Origin: Clostridiaceae bacterium
GTDB taxonomy: Bacteria > Bacillota > Clostridia > DSM-8532
Direction of reading: 5' to 3'
NCBI GenBank assembly: GCA_012522505.1
Contig: JAAYKJ010000119.1
Coordinates: 1 to 38,441 of the forward strand
Length of the DNA stretch: 38,441 nt
The number at the start of each line of letters is the position of its first letter. Within the stretch, counting starts at the first letter, position 1. Made by a program: the position numbers and the translations under genes. Below are positions 9,007 to 16,863 of this stretch, one piece after another. Below the pieces are notes generated by a model. The model had not been told where the DNA came from and did no database searches. It was given only the letters and a program-made list of their open reading frames with translations.

Positions 9007-9127
9007 ACAAAACAAACTTAACGAAATGTGCTATTATGCCCGACCATCAATCAGCAGATCCCCCAAGGCTTTCGACTATCCCGGAACAGCCCGCGCCATG
9101 GAACCTGTGACAGGATGATTTTGGGCC

Positions 9128-9156
9128 TTTACAAAGAACGTTTGTTCGCTTATAAT
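9128..9156 (+). promoter_or_regulatory. promoter with LexA-like (SOS) operator
   Basis: TTTACA (9128-9133) and a perfect TATAAT (9151-9156) are spaced by 17 bases. Inside the spacer, 9136-9147 reads GAACGTTTGTTC, the GAAC-N4-GTTC core of Gram-positive LexA (DinR) boxes. A repressor bound there would block the promoter. The next gene starts at 9192. Confidence 0.6.
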
Positions 9157-9191
9157 AAGGGCAAGGAGTTTACTGTAAGGATGGTTGCAGC

Positions 9192-9455
9192 ATGAAAATC
9201 TTAATGCGAGCTGTGGATATGATTTGCTGTACAAACAAAGACGGGGTCATCACCCCGATAAAGTTTCGTATTACAGACGAAGATAAAAAATACAGGATTA
9301 TCCGTATCGACAGAATTCTGTCGCGGAAGGAGGAGAAGCTTGCCGGAAACCGTATGCTGGTTTTTGCGGTGCAAAGCATTATTCGTGGAATCGAATACCG
9401 GTTTGAAATGAAATATGAGTTTACTACCTGCAAATGGTTCCTGTATAAAATGTGA
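9192..9455 (+). CDS. small conserved clostridial protein, unknown function
   Basis: The 87-residue protein begins MKILMRAVDMICCTNKDG and ends with an RFEMKYEFTTCKWFLYKM segment, rich in alternating hydrophobic and charged residues, so probably a small beta-barrel-like cytoplasmic domain. I recall similar uncharacterised clostridial proteins with the same ending, but I assign no function. AAGGATGG lies upstream of the ATG at a fitting distance. It has the best promoter in this region, with a LexA-like box, so it may respond to DNA damage. Confidence 0.75.
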   Translation: MKILMRAVDMICCTNKDGVITPIKFRITDEDKKYRIIRIDRILSRKEEKLAGNRMLVFAVQSIIRGIEYRFEMKYEFTTCKWFLYKM

Positions 9456-9535
9456 CTGGACATTTGCTTTTCAAGCACACCTCTGGTTACCGGTCCACTG
9501 CATGCCGTCGCATAGCAGTCTGCTGGCTGCTGGTC

Positions 9536-9632
9536 TGCTCTCAGCGTCCTGTTTGCTCTGTAAGAGGCGAATGTGTTTGACTTCACGCCAGACGTTGTCG
9601 ATGCTCTCAGTGCCCTATCTGCTCTGTAAGGG
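9536..9632. repeat. imperfect direct repeat at the 3' end of the polyprenyl synthase gene
   Basis: The 31-base segments 9536-9566 and 9602-9632 match at 26 positions, with identical TGCTCTCAG starts and a shared TGCTCTGTAAG. The right copy covers the last codons and stop of the synthase gene; the left copy is outside it. The 66-base period suggests a local duplication of the gene end. Confidence 0.5.
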
Positions 9633-10563
9633 CTGCCAGTATCTCTTTTTCACGTCTGTTTGGAAGAGACATCAGCATGCTCTTCGCTTTTTGGCGGTAC
9701 CGCTCTATCCATGTCCTCGCCCCGTCAATACCGCCTGCATGGAGGATCTCCCGTGTAATACACATAATGTCTTTATGTTCGGGCTTTCCTTCCAAAAACA
9801 TCTGTTTCACACACTCTTTAAGGTCCGAGCTGTTCCGCATAGCTAAAATAAAGGGAAGCGTTATCACGCCTTCCTGTATGTCATTGCCTTTCGGTTTTCC
9901 GGTTTCAGCACTATCCCGAGTTAAGTTTGTAATATCGTCCTGTATTTGGAATGCCATTCCATAATAAAAACCGAATTTCGCAAGGATTCTTGCATACTCA
10001 TAGGGAGTTTTTGAAAGAAAAGCCCCTTCACCGCATGAATAGGAAAACATCATCGCAGTTTTCCGTCCGATCCTCTTCAGATAGGTTACAAGAGATATCT
10101 CATAATGGAAACGGCTGTAGAATTGTTCAACCTCGGCTTCACAGATCGATTTGATACCTCTGGCCAATCGCTCCATACGCTCTTCAGGCATGGCTCTTGA
10201 TAGTAACATAACCGCACGGGTTAACAGGTAATCTCCCATATAGACTGCCATCTTATCACCATGGAGGTGGTTAATGGTGGGATGTCCACGTCTTACGTCT
10301 GCACCGTCAATGATATCGTCATGGATCAGCGTTGCCATGTGTAAAATTTCAATTCCGGCCGCGGCGTTCAGAATATTATCGTCTCCATTATTGCCAAAGC
10401 CTGATGACAAAATGACAAAGGCAGGCCGCAGCCTTTTACCCCCCGCATTACTCAGGGCATATAGTAGCTCCTCCATGGGCTTGACCTTTGATTTCAGGTT
10501 CTGCTCAATCACCAATTCGACCTTTTCCAGTCTGTCCCTAATCTCTGGATACTGTTCCCACAC
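9607..10563 (-). CDS. polyprenyl diphosphate synthase
   Basis: The 318-residue protein is a trans-prenyltransferase that extends isoprenoid diphosphates. The first aspartate-rich motif is LIHDDIIDGADVRRG (DDIID) and the second is QIQDDITNL; GGKRLRP binds substrate diphosphate. Which chain length it makes cannot be read safely; likely uses are quinone side chains or undecaprenyl-type lipids. The start is GTG at 10563, with AAGGAG seven bases upstream. The upstream gene is an FMN-binding lipoprotein. That pairing is also seen in flavin-based extracellular electron transfer loci, but no other genes of such a locus are here, and a terminator lies between the two. Confidence 0.92.
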   Translation of the reverse strand: MWEQYPEIRDRLEKVELVIEQNLKSKVKPMEELLYALSNAGGKRLRPAFVILSSGFGNNGDDNILNAAAGIEILHMATLIHDDIIDGADVRRGHPTINHLHGDKMAVYMGDYLLTRAVMLLSRAMPEERMERLARGIKSICEAEVEQFYSRFHYEISLVTYLKRIGRKTAMMFSYSCGEGAFLSKTPYEYARILAKFGFYYGMAFQIQDDITNLTRDSAETGKPKGNDIQEGVITLPFILAMRNSSDLKECVKQMFLEGKPEHKDIMCITREILHAGGIDGARTWIERYRQKAKSMLMSLPNRREKEILAALTEQIGH

Positions 10564-10596
10564 TTGCTTTCTCCTTCACAAAACACATCGGAAATG

Positions 10597-10622
10597 AAAG
10601 AAAAGCCCTGAAAACAGGGCTT
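10597..10622 (-). terminator. intrinsic terminator after the FMN-binding gene
   Basis: An 8-bp perfect stem AAGCCCTG/CAGGGCTT with a 4-base loop (10603-10622) is followed on the minus strand by TTTTCTTTC. It lies five bases after the intact-frame stop of the FMN-binding gene. Confidence 0.75.
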
Positions 10623-10626
10623 GGTT

Positions 10627-11021
10627 TTATTTTGCCTTCGCCAGTGCATCTTTGGCTGCTTCTTGGAATTGTTTCAATGAGCTGGGGCACCCGTAACAGC
10701 GTCCACTTTGCTCACATCTTGTGTTTCAATCAGTTTTTTGGGATATTCCTTTGAATATTCCAGCGCATTCTGTGCTGTCTTGTAGTTCTCTTCACCTGCT
10801 TCTTTTCCGTAGTTTTCATCCTTTACCGTTCCATCGGAATTATACTGTATAAACTCCGCAGATGTGATCTTCCCGTCCTTTACCACCAATGAAACGATGC
10901 TGTATGCCCCGCGGCTGTCATCTGCGCTTCGTCCTTCATAGGTTCCATCTTTATAAGTATTCCCGCAGGCAGGTAAAACGAACAGCGACAATACGACAAT
11001 CAATGCTAGAAACTTTTTCAT
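10627..11021 (-). pseudogene. FMN-binding domain lipoprotein, broken by a frameshift
   Basis: The N-terminus is a lipoprotein signal (MKKFLALIVVLSLFVLPAC) with Cys 19 as the expected lipidated residue. The FMN_bind domain follows (YKDGTYEGRS, VVKDGKITSAEF). The frame ends at 10674 with DAVTGAPAH, where the family normally has a GAT motif plus a C-terminal helix. That missing helix is present just downstream in another frame (SLKQFQEAAKDALAKAK, ending TAA at 10627-10629). Inserting one base in GCCCCAGC at 10681-10688 would give VTGATSSLKQ. The gene therefore carries a one-base deletion or a sequence error. The threonine lost is the one that ApbE-type transferases flavinylate. Confidence 0.8.
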
Positions 11022-11121
11022 AGCAACCCCTCCTTAAATTAATTTCAATTCTATGTTTACCCAGCAAATGCAGAAACAAACCAAAAACCTTATGAATATT
11101 CCGCAGAATTTATTCCCATGT

Positions 11122-11547
11122 CTATTCTTTTTTACACCGTCCACACACACCATATATCTCCAGGCGATGCCCGGCAGGTTCAAAGCCTTCCCGGCTGCAC
11201 AGGGATTTGGCATATTCATCAATGGGACAACCCATAACCGGGATCACATGGTTACAGCAGATACATACCAGATGATGCTTGTGTTCTCTTCTGTTAAATT
11301 CATAACGGGACTTGCTGTCATCCATTAGCGTGGTCTTTAACACAATTTCCTTTTTCAGCAGTGTTTCCAGCGTCCGATATACCGTTGAAAGATTAGCGGA
11401 GGGCTCTATCTTTTTTAGACACAAAAAAATTTCATCCGCCGCCATCGGACTTGAAGCATGATCCAGAATATGAAGAACCAATATTCTTGCTTTTGTATTC
11501 TTCAAACCCGTCTGGGTAAGCAATCTACGGTACCGTTCTGCATCCAT
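11122..11547 (-). CDS. zur: Fur family regulator, probable zinc uptake regulator Zur
   Basis: The 141-residue protein has the Fur winged-helix region (STVYRTLETLLKKEIV) and a metal-binding C-terminal part with HKHHLVCICC and CGRC zinc motifs. Being last in the znuACB operon, it is most likely the zinc sensor rather than Fur or PerR. I prefer the ATG at 11547, which has AGGAGG six bases upstream and gives the usual Fur length; an upstream GTG at 11601 would add 18 residues. It should repress its own operon when zinc is sufficient. Confidence 0.85.
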   Translation of the reverse strand: MDAERYRRLLTQTGLKNTKARILVLHILDHASSPMAADEIFLCLKKIEPSANLSTVYRTLETLLKKEIVLKTTLMDDSKSRYEFNRREHKHHLVCICCNHVIPVMGCPIDEYAKSLCSREGFEPAGHRLEIYGVCGRCKKE

Positions 11548-11604
11548 CATATCCCTCCTGACAACCTCTTCCGTTTCAGTGAGGAGTCTTTTTCCGATCA
11601 CCTT

Positions 11605-12420
11605 TTAAGACCTCCGCCTCGTTCTGCTTTTAAAGCTGTTCACAAGCAGTGTTATGATTAAGGAAGATGCCCCTGTCATCACAATGGTGCCCCCTGGCTT
11701 CAAATCCAGATAGTATGACAGAAAAAGACCTGTCACCACAAAGAATACCGAAAATAAAACCGAGAAAATGACCGTTTGCCTGTAGCTTTTTGCTATTTGC
11801 ATCGAAACGGCCACAGGAAGTACCATCATCGATGAAACCACCAAAGCACCAACTACTCTGGCAGATACAGAAATCGTAACAGCCGTCAGAATCGTAAAAA
11901 TGGTTCCGACAAGCCGAACCGGGATTCCGGAAAGTTTTGCAGATTCCTCATCAAAGGCCATATAAAACAACGCCTTGAACAAAATAAAAAACAATGCAAT
12001 GACAACAACGCTTAACCCGATGACGAGATATAGCTCGAAAGGGCTTATCGCCACCAAGCTTCCAAAAAGGAAGCTGTTGAAATTGGTGCTTTTTACAAAA
12101 CCTGAAAATATCGCGGCCAATCCAATTCCCACAGATGTAATAACAGCGGTGGAAATTTCACCATATTTCGGAATTGATTTGCGTATCTTTTCTATCCCCA
12201 AAGCAGATATACAAGCGAATATCACCGCACCGAGTATCGGATTCAAGCCCAAAGCAAGGCCAGCCGCAACACCTGCCAGACTAGTATGGGACAAGGCATT
12301 CCCGATCATGGATAGCCGTTTTAGTACAATAACAGTTCCGATACATGGGGTAATAATCGCTACCAGGGTACCCACCAAGAATGCCTTGAGCATAAAATCA
12401 TATTGAAATATTTCTAGCAT
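11605..12420 (-). CDS. znuB: zinc ABC transporter permease
   Basis: A 271-residue, very hydrophobic protein with about seven or more membrane helices, of the ABC-3 family used for zinc and manganese. Typical segments are GTVIVLKRLSMIGNALSHTSLAGVA near the N-terminus and SARVVGALVVSSMMVLPVA. It forms the membrane channel for the ZnuA-delivered metal. The start overlaps the end of znuC by seven bases, so translation is probably coupled. A short gap separates it from zur. Confidence 0.92.
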   Translation of the reverse strand: MLEIFQYDFMLKAFLVGTLVAIITPCIGTVIVLKRLSMIGNALSHTSLAGVAAGLALGLNPILGAVIFACISALGIEKIRKSIPKYGEISTAVITSVGIGLAAIFSGFVKSTNFNSFLFGSLVAISPFELYLVIGLSVVVIALFFILFKALFYMAFDEESAKLSGIPVRLVGTIFTILTAVTISVSARVVGALVVSSMMVLPVAVSMQIAKSYRQTVIFSVLFSVFFVVTGLFLSYYLDLKPGGTIVMTGASSLIITLLVNSFKSRTRRRS

Positions 12421-13196
12421 GGCGCCCCCCCTTGATTCCTTTCGCAGCCATGACAGCGATGTCCATGTAAACGGACCCCATAGCCATAAAGCTTTGATAA
12501 CTTTTCTTCGGTCAGAGGTTCATGAATGTCATGGACGACAAACCCATCTTCGCCAAGGCATACAAGTTTATTGGCATGAACGGTAATCGCGCCGATATCA
12601 TGGGTTACCATGACAACCGTGATTCCCAACTCTTCGACCAATCTGGCGAGCAGACAATACAATGCCTCTTCCGAATTGGCATCAATTCCGACTGTTGGCT
12701 CGTCCAGAAACAGAATTTCCGGATCGCTGACCAGCACTCTGGCGATAAAAACCCTTTGCTGTTGGCCTCCCGAAAGCCTGCCGATCAACTTATCGCCATA
12801 CTCCTGCATCCCAACCTTTATTAATGCATCATCTATCCTGTCACCATAGTCCTTCGGCCTTTTTCCAAATATCCCTGACCGTGCGATAAGATTCAACCCG
12901 ACAATCTCCCGTACAGTAGCCGGAAAGTCTCCGTTAAAGCTGTTTGCCTTTTGGGATACATACCCTATTTTAGACCATCCGTCAAACTTTCGGATGTCTT
13001 GTCCAAGGATTCTAATTTCACCCTTGTCGGGAACTAAAATTTTCAGCATGCATTTAATAAGTGTGCTCTTCCCTGAACCGTTTGGGCCGATAACGCCTAA
13101 AAAGTCACCCTTATCGATGGAAAAGCTCACATCTTTTAAAACTGGTTTGCCCTGATAGGCAAAGGAAAGGTCTTTTACCTCCAGAATATGTTCCAT
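12414..13196 (-). CDS. znuC: zinc ABC transporter ATP-binding protein
   Basis: The 260-residue ATPase has Walker A GPNGSGKST, signature LSGGQQQRV and Walker B EILFLDEPTVGID, and powers the ZnuB channel. Its last 20 residues are rich in His and Cys (HGHRCHGCERN), suggesting a metal-binding tail. The coding end contains a run of seven G just before the znuB start, which also serves as the znuB ribosome binding site. Neighbours on both sides are the other transporter subunits. Confidence 0.93.
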   Translation of the reverse strand: MEHILEVKDLSFAYQGKPVLKDVSFSIDKGDFLGVIGPNGSGKSTLIKCMLKILVPDKGEIRILGQDIRKFDGWSKIGYVSQKANSFNGDFPATVREIVGLNLIARSGIFGKRPKDYGDRIDDALIKVGMQEYGDKLIGRLSGGQQQRVFIARVLVSDPEILFLDEPTVGIDANSEEALYCLLARLVEELGITVVMVTHDIGAITVHANKLVCLGEDGFVVHDIHEPLTEEKLSKLYGYGVRLHGHRCHGCERNQGGAPC

Positions 13197-13323
13197 TCCT
13201 TCATCCTTACCTCTTTTGTTTTACTTGATGAATTGCTGTTAACTGTTTGTCCGCCACCAAAGAGCAGACCCGGCTATGCACGGGATATGCATGAATCCCG
13301 GGCGCTGTTGGGACGTTGAGTTT

Positions 13324-14289
13324 CTACTTTAATGCCTGCTTTAGAGCCTCCAGGTTCTCTTCCATGACCGAAAAGTATTCCTTGCCCGCATCAAGGCTTT
13401 CCTGCGCCAAACCTCCCAGGGGGTTCAACAGTGCAGTTGTCACTCCTGTCTCCCGTGCAATTTCTTCAGCTACCTTTGGGCTTGTCAGTTCTTCGAAGAA
13501 GATGACCCTCACATCATGTTCGTTAACAAAATCAATGATCTTAGCCATTTTGGCAGGGGTAGGTTCAAACTCACTGGATAATCCCTCAATGGCCATCTGT
13601 TTCAGTCCATACGCGTCACACAGATAACCAAAAGCCTGGTGTGACACAACAATTTCTTTCTTTGTAAATGTCGCCGCGGCGGCTTGATATGCCTGATCCA
13701 ACGCGTCCAGTTTTTCGGCGTAAACCCGGAAATTCTCCTGGTAAAACCTGCTGTTTTGGGGGTCAACCTGAATTAACCCATCCCGGATGGCTTCCATCTG
13801 TTTTTTTGCATTCAGGGGATACAACCATACATGGGGATCGTATTCCAGATCATCGTGGGAATGCCGTGTCGTATCTTTGCTTTCTTCGTCATGGTCGGGC
13901 TCATGTGGCGCTTTGTTCAGCTTGATATCTTTTGAAGTTTCAATTGCGAGCAGCTTAGGATTGTTGATGGAGGCCAACACCTTTTCCGCCCAACCTTCCA
14001 TGCCAGCACCATTATAGATGAACAGATCCGCATGGGATAAGCCAGCGATGTCTCTTGGGCTTGGTTCCCAGTTATGAGGTTCCATTCCCGAAGGCACCAT
14101 ATTCACAACATCCACCTTGCCACCACTGATTTTCAAAGTAAAATCATACATAGTATAAAAGCTGGTATAAACAGTTATTTTCGTATCATCCCCATCTGGT
14201 GCCGCAGGACTGGTGCTGCATCCGCTAAACAACATCAAAAGCAGCGACAAAAGCAATATGGGTATTGAAAAAACTTTCCTCCCTACCAT
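13324..14289 (-). CDS. znuA: zinc ABC transporter substrate-binding lipoprotein
   Basis: The 321-residue protein has a lipoprotein signal ending LMLFSGC and the cluster A-I metal-binding fold. Metal-ligand segments are PSGMEPHNWEPSP, DPHVWLYP, VVSHQAFGYL and FFEELTSP. A His- and Asp-rich loop (HEPDHDEESKDTTRHSHDD) is typical of zinc rather than manganese receptors. The ATG at 14289 has GGAGG seven to eight bases upstream; an earlier in-frame start at 14334 lacks one. It is the first gene of the operon and sits just behind the Zur-like operator. Confidence 0.93.
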   Translation of the reverse strand: MVGRKVFSIPILLLSLLLMLFSGCSTSPAAPDGDDTKITVYTSFYTMYDFTLKISGGKVDVVNMVPSGMEPHNWEPSPRDIAGLSHADLFIYNGAGMEGWAEKVLASINNPKLLAIETSKDIKLNKAPHEPDHDEESKDTTRHSHDDLEYDPHVWLYPLNAKKQMEAIRDGLIQVDPQNSRFYQENFRVYAEKLDALDQAYQAAAATFTKKEIVVSHQAFGYLCDAYGLKQMAIEGLSSEFEPTPAKMAKIIDFVNEHDVRVIFFEELTSPKVAEEIARETGVTTALLNPLGGLAQESLDAGKEYFSVMEENLEALKQALK

Positions 14290-14338
14290 AACAAACCTCC
14301 GGATCAATAGGATAGTTGCACGGATACCGCGCAATTCC

Positions 14339-14397
14339 TAAATGCAAATTATTCGCATTTGCATTTATAATTATACTCTATTGTGCCCAAATTGCAA
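14339..14397 (-). promoter_or_regulatory. znu operon promoter and Zur-like operator
   Basis: On the minus strand TTGCAA (14392-14397) and TATAAT (14370-14375) are spaced by 16 bases. Downstream, 14340-14360 is a 10-1-10 inverted repeat with half-sites AAATGCAAAT and ATTCGCATTT, the same architecture as Bacillus Zur boxes. It is nested in a wider perfect repeat TAAATGCAAAT/ATTTGCATTTA (14339-14349 and 14357-14367). Repressor binding here would block transcription of znuA-znuC-znuB-zur. Confidence 0.75.
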
Positions 14398-14429
14398 GCA
14401 TTTCATTCCATATTCTTCTTTATTACAAA

Positions 14430-14572
14430 ATAAACGGTGACTGTTCAGAGGTATCTGATGAGAGATAGATGTGCAATATTAGGAAACATTAGCGTAATGC
14501 AGCTTAGAGATGTATAGTCAGGGCGAGGACATGCAAGCCGACTGTTTGAACAGTAACTATAAACGGTGACTG
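14430..14572. repeat. intergenic element bounded by 14-bp direct repeats
   Basis: ATAAACGGTGACTG occurs exactly at 14430-14443 and 14559-14572. Inside, ACTGTTCA (14440-14447) is matched by TGAACAGT (14547-14554), and ACTGTTTGAACAGT (14541-14554) is a perfect short palindrome. The 240 bases between lysE and the znu promoter hold no other gene I can support. This may be a repetitive intergenic sequence or a small non-autonomous element. Confidence 0.45.
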
Positions 14573-14646
14573 ATAAGACCTGTAATAATCAGGCTAAAGC
14601 TGTTATGCTGAATGTTTTCGAAGTATTGGAACAGGAAGAGCTCATC

Positions 14647-15291
14647 CTATGCATAGGTTGTCAGCGCCTTAATGGCATCAAAAACAAACTTCCCGCCAAA
14701 AAAGATCAGAAGGACACCGAGAATGGCAACAATAATTCGATAGGGTTTTTCCTTGATAAACTTTCTTGTTTTCCCTACTATGATGGAAATGAGGCCATAC
14801 CACCCGACATCGGCTGTAATATGCCCTAAATAGTAAACAATTACTCCTGCAAGACCAAAGGTTTCGTAGGATTGCATGATAAACCCAAGCCCGATGATAG
14901 CCCACCATAATAAAAAATATGGGTTGGCTGCGGAAATAATGACACCGGATAAAACCATGCTTCCGGGGCGGGTTTCGTCCGGGTTCACCTGAACAGAAAT
15001 TTTCTTTTTGGCGGCATTGATAATCATGTCGGTACCCATCCATGCCAGAAGAATTCCGCCAATAATTCCGATACCGATTTGTATTGGTTCAGCCTTAAGA
15101 ACCACGTCAAACCCTAGAAAAATAACAACAACAAGGGCGAACTCCAGCAGCGCGTGACCGAGAACAATGATAAAACCAGCACGCGGCCCAGCAGATAAAG
15201 ACTTGCGAATTGTGTATGTAAGTAGAGAACCCGGCATCATTGCTCCGGATAATCCAACAATAAAGGCTGAAATAAAAAGTAGAAAAAGCAT
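14647..15291 (-). CDS. LysE family transporter
   Basis: The 214-residue protein has about six hydrophobic helices and begins with the LysE-like stretch FIVGLSGAMMPGSLLTYTI. The ISAANPYFLLWWAIIG segment is also typical. Members export amino acids or related solutes; the substrate here is unknown. It starts 13 bases after the methyltransferase gene, so it is probably last in the ECF-TPR-methyltransferase group. Confidence 0.88.
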   Translation of the reverse strand: MLFLLFISAFIVGLSGAMMPGSLLTYTIRKSLSAGPRAGFIIVLGHALLEFALVVVIFLGFDVVLKAEPIQIGIGIIGGILLAWMGTDMIINAAKKKISVQVNPDETRPGSMVLSGVIISAANPYFLLWWAIIGLGFIMQSYETFGLAGVIVYYLGHITADVGWYGLISIIVGKTRKFIKEKPYRIIVAILGVLLIFFGGKFVFDAIKALTTYA

Positions 15292-15304
15292 TGGCTTCTA
15301 TCCT

Positions 15305-15907
15305 CTAACCTTTCTGCAAAATTGATCGGTATACCCGTATTCCGCCTTGTTTTTCAATGTCTTCGGCATTTCCGAATGTTTCTTCCATAATCCCTTTAAA
15401 GGTTGAGCCACCTTTGTTATGATACGCCACCAACCATAGCGCGCCGCTGGGCTGCAGGTGTTCCCTGGCTTGTTTGATCAGCTGCGTCACTACTTTCTTA
15501 CCAGCTGCAACAGGCGGATTTGTTACAATATCATGGTATAGCGTTCCATTCAAAGCTTTATACAGATCACTTTGGATAACCTTTACCCATAGATTGTTTC
15601 GTTCTGCATTGATGCTTGCATACGCTACAGCTCTTTCATTGATATCCACCAAAGTGAGCGATAGTTGAGGATACAATGCTTTTAGAAACAAACCGATGGC
15701 ACCGTATCCGCACCCCATATCCAAAACAGAGTACCCCGATGGGGTATAATTTTCAATTAATAGCCGCGAAGCCTTGTCAAGCTGTGTTCCATAAGAGAAA
15801 ACTCCACTGACCGATGTGAATGTCAATTTTTTGTTTTTCCAGGCTGCGACAAATTCTTTTTCCTTCACTTCCGATTGTGGTTTTTCACTGTAATAAAAAT
15901 CATTCAT
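15305..15907 (-). CDS. RsmC-like class I methyltransferase
   Basis: The 200-residue protein shows the SAM-binding motif VLDMGCGYGAIGLFL at about residues 61-75 and the catalytic-type motif VTNPPVAAGKKVV. That set is typical of the YbxB/RsmC-like group, which methylates 16S rRNA guanine N2; the precise target here is inferred. Its ATG overlaps the stop of the TPR gene by eight bases, suggesting coupled translation. Confidence 0.88.
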   Translation of the reverse strand: MNDFYYSEKPQSEVKEKEFVAAWKNKKLTFTSVSGVFSYGTQLDKASRLLIENYTPSGYSVLDMGCGYGAIGLFLKALYPQLSLTLVDINERAVAYASINAERNNLWVKVIQSDLYKALNGTLYHDIVTNPPVAAGKKVVTQLIKQAREHLQPSGALWLVAYHNKGGSTFKGIMEETFGNAEDIEKQGGIRVYRSILQKG

Positions 15908-16790
15908 TGCATTCTTCCTGCTTGGACAATATTTTTTTCAGCGCTTTATATCCGGGAAGCTTTCTGACACTTTCCAGATCCTCATCCTTCTCAGCGTATT
16001 TGATAAAGGACGGATTCAGTTTTGCTGCACGCACTACGTCAATAAACGCATCATCGACATTCCCCGTGATAGCTAAAAAGCATGCCCTGTTATAATACAA
16101 AAAGGAGGCATTGGGATTACACCGGATACCTTCGCTGATCACAACGATTGCCCTTTCCAGCTGTTTTTGGTTTTTATATAGTAAGGAAAGATTCAGAAAG
16201 CTGTAGGGGTACCGGTTGTATCCACGGATGGACTCCCAATAATATTCCTGTGCCTTCTGCTCATAACCCATTTTTGAAAGAACAACGCCGATATTGAACA
16301 GCGCTTTATGCTGCCTCGGGATGATTTCCAGGGCTTTTCTGAAATACTGAAGGGCTTCGGTATTCCTGTCCAGTTCTTCACAGATGGAACCTGCGTTATT
16401 ATAGGCCCAGAAATTTGAGGGATCCAGGTCAATCACCTTTTGATAGCATTCGATGGCCATCTGCTTATCCCCTGTTTCATGTGCTGCACCAGCCAGGAAA
16501 AACCATGCAGGAATAAATTTAGGGTTTACTTCCAGTGCTTTTTTATACCAATCGTTCGCCTTGTGATATTGTTTTCTATTGTCGTTTAGGATTGCAATGC
16601 CATAATACCCTCTCGCATCTTCCGGATATTCCTTTATAATTCTGTAATAGCTCCTTGCAGCACGAAATACCCATCCCAATTGCTCCGCAATTAAAGCAAG
16701 CTCCAATGCGTATTGGAGGGTTTTTTTCTTATTCACTCGATATAGAACACATGTTAATCCATAGCGGATATATAGTAATAACTCTTTCAT
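15900..16790 (-). CDS. tetratricopeptide repeat protein
   Basis: At least six TPR units are visible (for example AWFFLAGAAHETGDKQMAIECYQKVIDLDP and NNAGSICEELDRNTEALQYFRKALEI, each shown in part), preceded by a basic N-terminal helix. TPR proteins are scaffolds for protein contacts; the partner is unknown. I start at the ATG at 16790, giving 296 residues. A TTG at 16877 would overlap ecfT by 14 bases; neither start has a strong ribosome binding site, so the N-terminus is uncertain. Confidence 0.8.
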   Translation of the reverse strand: MKELLLYIRYGLTCVLYRVNKKKTLQYALELALIAEQLGWVFRAARSYYRIIKEYPEDARGYYGIAILNDNRKQYHKANDWYKKALEVNPKFIPAWFFLAGAAHETGDKQMAIECYQKVIDLDPSNFWAYNNAGSICEELDRNTEALQYFRKALEIIPRQHKALFNIGVVLSKMGYEQKAQEYYWESIRGYNRYPYSFLNLSLLYKNQKQLERAIVVISEGIRCNPNASFLYYNRACFLAITGNVDDAFIDVVRAAKLNPSFIKYAEKDEDLESVRKLPGYKALKKILSKQEECNE

Positions 16791-16863
16791 CGTGAACCCG
16801 TCTTCATACCTCCAGAGATATATTGTAGCTGAAGATGCATCGATAGGCAATAGAATCCATTCA

